Part shown: piece after piece, positions 60,952-64,000 of the stretch | How the letters are laid out: each line of letters opens with the position of its first letter | How positions within the stretch are numbered: the first letter of the stretch is position 1 | DNA from: Undibacterium cyanobacteriorum | Lineage (GTDB): Bacteria > Pseudomonadota > Gammaproteobacteria > Burkholderiales > Burkholderiaceae_D | Length of the DNA stretch: 64,000 nucleotides | Direction: 5' to 3' | NCBI RefSeq assembly: GCF_031326225.1 | Contig: NZ_CP133720.1 | Span: 2,728,001-2,792,000 of the forward strand | Made by a program: the position numbers and the translations under genes | The notes under the pieces: generated by a model | Database searches by the model: none | Told to the model about the DNA's origin: nothing | What the model saw: the letters and a program-made list of their open reading frames with translations, nothing else

Positions 60952-62946
60952 GTGGCGATTCAGCAATTGACAGACGAACAGGTCAAGACTTGGACACGGC
61001 AACAGAAAGACCAATGGTGGTTTGAAAATATCTACCGTGGCGACATGGCGCAATTGACGATGCGTTCTGGCCTAACTGGTTTTTTTCTTGGCGGCATTCT
61101 CTCCTCCACTGCGATGTACATCGGTGCCAAAACGGGCATCTCGATCGGCGTCAATCTTATTTCTGTGATTCTCGCCTTTGCAATTTTCCGAAGCTTAGAA
61201 AACGCCGGCATCTGCAAACATTTCACTATCCTCGAAAATAATTGTTCGCAATCCATCGCTACGTCTGCGGGTTACATGACCATGCCCTTGGTGGCTGCCC
61301 TGCCCGCTTACATGATGATCAGTGACACCATTCCAGCGTGGTGGCAAATGGTGATCTGGATTCAGATTATTGCCATCCTGGGTGTCCTACTCGCCTTCCC
61401 TTTCAAACGCCGCTTCATCAACGACGAACAACTTCCTTTCCCCGAAGGGAATGCATGCGGTGTGGTACTCGACAACCTCTATTCCGGTGGTGCAGCGAGC
61501 GGAGCCAACAAAGCCAAATTATTGACCCGTGTTGCGGCTCTTGCCGCGGTGCTACAACTGTTGATGAGCGATGGCTGGATGAAGCTGATTCAGTTCAAAA
61601 TTTTGATGATGGATAAATGGGCTGGACTTGCCGAGCCGTGGTTTCTCAAAGAGAGACTCGACACTTATTACTATCTCGGTGCGGTTAAATTAGATCTCTG
61701 GATTCCTAAAATTTTAGGCATCGATTTCAGAACTTTAGGTTTACGTCTCACACTCGATTTGGCACTGACTGGTGTCGGTGCCATGATGGGGCTCCGTATT
61801 GCCACCAGCTGTTTGATCGGCGCCCTGTTTAACTTTGCGGTGCTTGGTCCATTGATGATACAGGCCGGTGAGATTGCACCACGGGTTGGTTTGGATGGCA
61901 AAGTGGTGCCGCTGTCGCGGATCGAAATTTTGAATCAATGGTCTCTGTGGTGGGCCATCGTGATGATGGTGGTGGCATCCATCATTAGTGTCTTCGCCAA
62001 GCCCGAAGTGTTTCAACGTATTTTCAATCTCTTCCAAGCCAAGAAAGAAACGACCGCACCAGCGCATCAAGATGTCTTGCGCCATATCGAAGTTCCTTTA
62101 TGGATTTCCTTCATCGGTGTGCCTATCTTTAGCTTGTTGGGCGTATGGACCACGCATCATTTTTTCCAAGTACCTTTGCTGCTCGCGTTTCTCTCTTTGG
62201 CTTTGGTGTATTTGTTGACGATCATCTGCATCAATTCAATCGCTTTGACTTCATGGGTACCCACCAGTGGTTTAGCCAAGATCACGCAATTTTCAATCGG
62301 CAGCCTCGATCGCAGTAACCCAGCGAGCAACTTGATTCCAGCTGGGATGTCGGCCGAAGTCGCTTCCAGTGCAGCCGTCCTCTTGTCCGATATCAAACCA
62401 GGGTATATGTTGGGAGCTCGTCCACGACACCAAGCCATTGGACATCTAATTGGCATCTTCGCGGGTACCTTAGCTTGCGTACCGATCTTCTTTTTGCTGT
62501 TTCTGCCAGCCGACGCTGAGGGCATCCGTCACACAGCACGCATCGTCAGTGATCAATTTGCCTTTCCTGCAGCGATGCAATGGAAAGGTGTCGCTGAGTT
62601 GATTGCACATGGATTTAGCAATCTTTCTCATAGCGCGATAGTTTCGATTGTTGTGGCCACCGTGATTGCGATTGCCTTCGAACTCGCCTCGATTTTCACC
62701 AAAGGACGTTTTCCTTTGTCGGCCATCTCGATTGGACTCGGTGTGGTCTTGCCTCCCGAATCAGTCCTCGCCATGTGGATAGGTGCATTTTTCTTTTGGT
62801 TGATGGAACGCCGCCATCGGCATGCGCCGAAAGATAGCGCCGGATATCAGACCTGGGTCGAAGGCGCACAATCGATTGCCGCAGGATTACTCGCTGGTTC
62901 CGCTTTAATTGGCATTGGTAACGCGTTCATTAATGTTTTGATGTAG
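60952..62946 (+). CDS. OPT-family oligopeptide/metal-chelate transporter
   Basis: A 664-residue inner-membrane protein with 14-16 hydrophobic helices. Family motifs are LTMRSGLTGFFLGGILSSTA, MYIGAKTGISIGVNLISVIL and a large central loop with EQLPFPEGNACGVVL. OPT proteins use the proton gradient to import peptides or metal chelates. GTG 60952 is chosen as GAGAGGGG lies just before it; in-frame TTG and ATG starts as far upstream as 60856 would add up to 32 basic residues. The substrate is unknown. Confidence 0.85.
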   Translation: MAIQQLTDEQVKTWTRQQKDQWWFENIYRGDMAQLTMRSGLTGFFLGGILSSTAMYIGAKTGISIGVNLISVILAFAIFRSLENAGICKHFTILENNCSQSIATSAGYMTMPLVAALPAYMMISDTIPAWWQMVIWIQIIAILGVLLAFPFKRRFINDEQLPFPEGNACGVVLDNLYSGGAASGANKAKLLTRVAALAAVLQLLMSDGWMKLIQFKILMMDKWAGLAEPWFLKERLDTYYYLGAVKLDLWIPKILGIDFRTLGLRLTLDLALTGVGAMMGLRIATSCLIGALFNFAVLGPLMIQAGEIAPRVGLDGKVVPLSRIEILNQWSLWWAIVMMVVASIISVFAKPEVFQRIFNLFQAKKETTAPAHQDVLRHIEVPLWISFIGVPIFSLLGVWTTHHFFQVPLLLAFLSLALVYLLTIICINSIALTSWVPTSGLAKITQFSIGSLDRSNPASNLIPAGMSAEVASSAAVLLSDIKPGYMLGARPRHQAIGHLIGIFAGTLACVPIFFLLFLPADAEGIRHTARIVSDQFAFPAAMQWKGVAELIAHGFSNLSHSAIVSIVVATVIAIAFELASIFTKGRFPLSAISIGLGVVLPPESVLAMWIGAFFFWLMERRHRHAPKDSAGYQTWVEGAQSIAAGLLAGSALIGIGNAFINVLM

Positions 62947-63025
62947 TTTCAATGTAGGCTTAATGTGGTTTTGCGGTGGACTACGAAGCCCACCATTCAA
63001 GAGGAGAAACCGCGAATATCAAAGC

Positions 63026-63670
63026 TTAAGAACGATGCAAACGATGTACGCCGGCGGCAATTTGCATATGATTGAAACGCGCAAACGCATTCAACAGTTG
63101 CGTGGTGCCAGTGAAACTCTCATCTATACGCTGCAACGCATAGGCACAGGCTTCTAAGCTCGACAATTGATCTGCCTTATGTGCCTGACGAATTAGATAC
63201 TGTGAGGCGGGAACCTCTTGCAGCGATATGCGTGGCAATTGCAATAAGCTTGGATTCGCTGCCAACATCGCTCGACTTTGACGCCAACTGGCGTCAATCA
63301 CTACTAAGCGAAGCGCGCTGGCTGGCTGATCTTGGTATACGCTTGTAGATGGCGCAATTTCAAAATTCGCTTTCTTCAAAATTTCATGATCTTCTGTTTC
63401 TGGATACAGCAGAACGCTTTGCTTTGCACCGCCATTCAACCAACTTCGAAGTGTCACTTCATCGAAAGCGATTCCTACTTCAATTTGACTTTGCGGTAGA
63501 CACAAATGCAGTAAGCGTCCGCTACTCTTAATGTGACACGCTTCTTGTGGATGCTGCAGGATCAGCACCTCGGTAAGAGGTAATGCGACTTCAACACAGG
63601 CACAAATACAAGCCGATGCAGCGCGCAGACATCGCGCACACATTGCGCGCTTTTGTGGAACATCCATCAT
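63026..63670 (-). CDS. DTW-domain tRNA-uridine aminocarboxypropyltransferase
   Basis: A 214-residue DTW-domain protein. The zinc-like cluster CARCLRAASACICAC is at the N-terminus; VLILQHPQEACHIKSSGRLL and the VIDASWRQSRAML motif (DxxW) are diagnostic. Members transfer the aminocarboxypropyl group of SAM to uridine in tRNA (acp3U47, TapT type). The start is ambiguous between adjacent ATG codons. The assignment is based on motif conservation. Confidence 0.88.
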   Translation of the reverse strand: MMDVPQKRAMCARCLRAASACICACVEVALPLTEVLILQHPQEACHIKSSGRLLHLCLPQSQIEVGIAFDEVTLRSWLNGGAKQSVLLYPETEDHEILKKANFEIAPSTSVYQDQPASALRLVVIDASWRQSRAMLAANPSLLQLPRISLQEVPASQYLIRQAHKADQLSSLEACAYALQRIDESFTGTTQLLNAFARFNHMQIAAGVHRLHRS

Positions 63671-63706
63671 GATGAAATCAACGATAAGGTGCGGGTGATA
63701 GCGAGT

Positions 63707-64000
63707 CTATTCAGCGTGAATAATTTGCGTTAAGGCTGAATTGAGATCTTGAAATTGGAAGCGAAATCGAAGCGCGAGCAATTTGCTCGGCACAATGTGG
63801 GCGCCCTCTAACAGCAAAACCGCACGTTCTCCCAGCAGCGAATTTAGAACGAAGGCTGGCGTAGAAAATATCGCTGGGCGACGCAATACTTGCGCCAAAC
63901 ATTGGGTAAAAGTCGCATTACTGACAGGCTGCGGTGCAACCAAATTATATGGGCCGCTACAAGCTTCATCATCCAATAATCGGAGTACCGCTTGAAGGTA
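63707..64000 (-). CDS. TIGR01777-type NAD-dependent epimerase, C-terminal part (runs off the window)
   Basis: A minus-strand frame open to the window end covers about 97 residues. DDEACSGPYNLVAPQPVSNA, then FTQCLAQVLRRPAIF, the FVLNSLLGERAVLLLEGAHI motif and LALRFRFQFQDL are typical of the C-terminal end of TIGR01777 (YfcH-like) SDR proteins. The Rossmann N-terminus with the NAD-binding glycines lies beyond the window. Function in the cell is unknown. Confidence 0.85.
   Translation of the reverse strand, partial: YLQAVLRLLDDEACSGPYNLVAPQPVSNATFTQCLAQVLRRPAIFSTPAFVLNSLLGERAVLLLEGAHIVPSKLLALRFRFQFQDLNSALTQIIHAE

Overview
The window looks like the chromosome of a betaproteobacterium of the Burkholderiales, probably Oxalobacteraceae and perhaps Undibacterium-like. 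This is inferred from the protein sequences (ComEC, GroES/GroEL with a GGM tail, HglS, MipA/OmpV, cobalamin genes), the moderate GC content and the repeated extragenic hairpins; no rRNA or tRNA gene is present to confirm it.

Layout: 1-10 kb holds the start of comEC, tatD, a DUF1272 zinc protein, a GlxA regulator with an isochorismatase-like hydrolase, a secreted C1 peptidase, an FAD-dependent 2-hydroxyacid dehydrogenase, a block of structured extragenic repeats, hglS with a divergent LysR gene, and a pilin-like gene. 10-21 kb is a vitamin B12 locus on the minus strand: a cobalamin riboswitch, btuB, btuC, btuD, cobO, cobB, a BtuF-like protein and cobQ, followed by another TonB-dependent receptor. 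21-41 kb is ordinary housekeeping and signalling: a PilZ protein, an ABC exporter pair, a CHASE/PAS histidine kinase, a LytS/AlgR-type two-component pair, a cytochrome b561, a GNAT enzyme and others. Embedded at 36.2-37.5 kb is an unusual fusion of a tRNA-dependent cyclodipeptide synthase of the XYP subfamily with a C-terminal cyclic-nucleotide-binding domain.

41-48 kb is a run of small secreted, lipoprotein or membrane proteins of unknown function, including a frameshifted ubiE-like gene. 48.2-56.9 kb is a chromosomal integron. intI is on the plus strand behind a LexA box; attI lies beside it; and at least ten cassettes, all on the minus strand, are separated by attC sites. One cassette is present twice with no difference seen over about 524 bp. 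An IS1182-type element with a nonsense-mutated transposase interrupts the array. attI carries a short open reading frame with a strong ribosome binding site whose stop codon overlaps the GTG start of the first cassette gene.

56.9-64 kb returns to core genome: an ORF6N protein, the CIRCE-controlled groES-groEL operon, an OPT-family transporter, a DTW-domain tRNA modification enzyme and the end of a TIGR01777-type epimerase.

The most notable items are the cyclodipeptide synthase/cNMP fusion, the translationally coupled attI short ORF, and the covarying hairpin repeats at 6.9-7.5 kb, whose GTAC-N5-GTAC apex recurs between groES and groEL.
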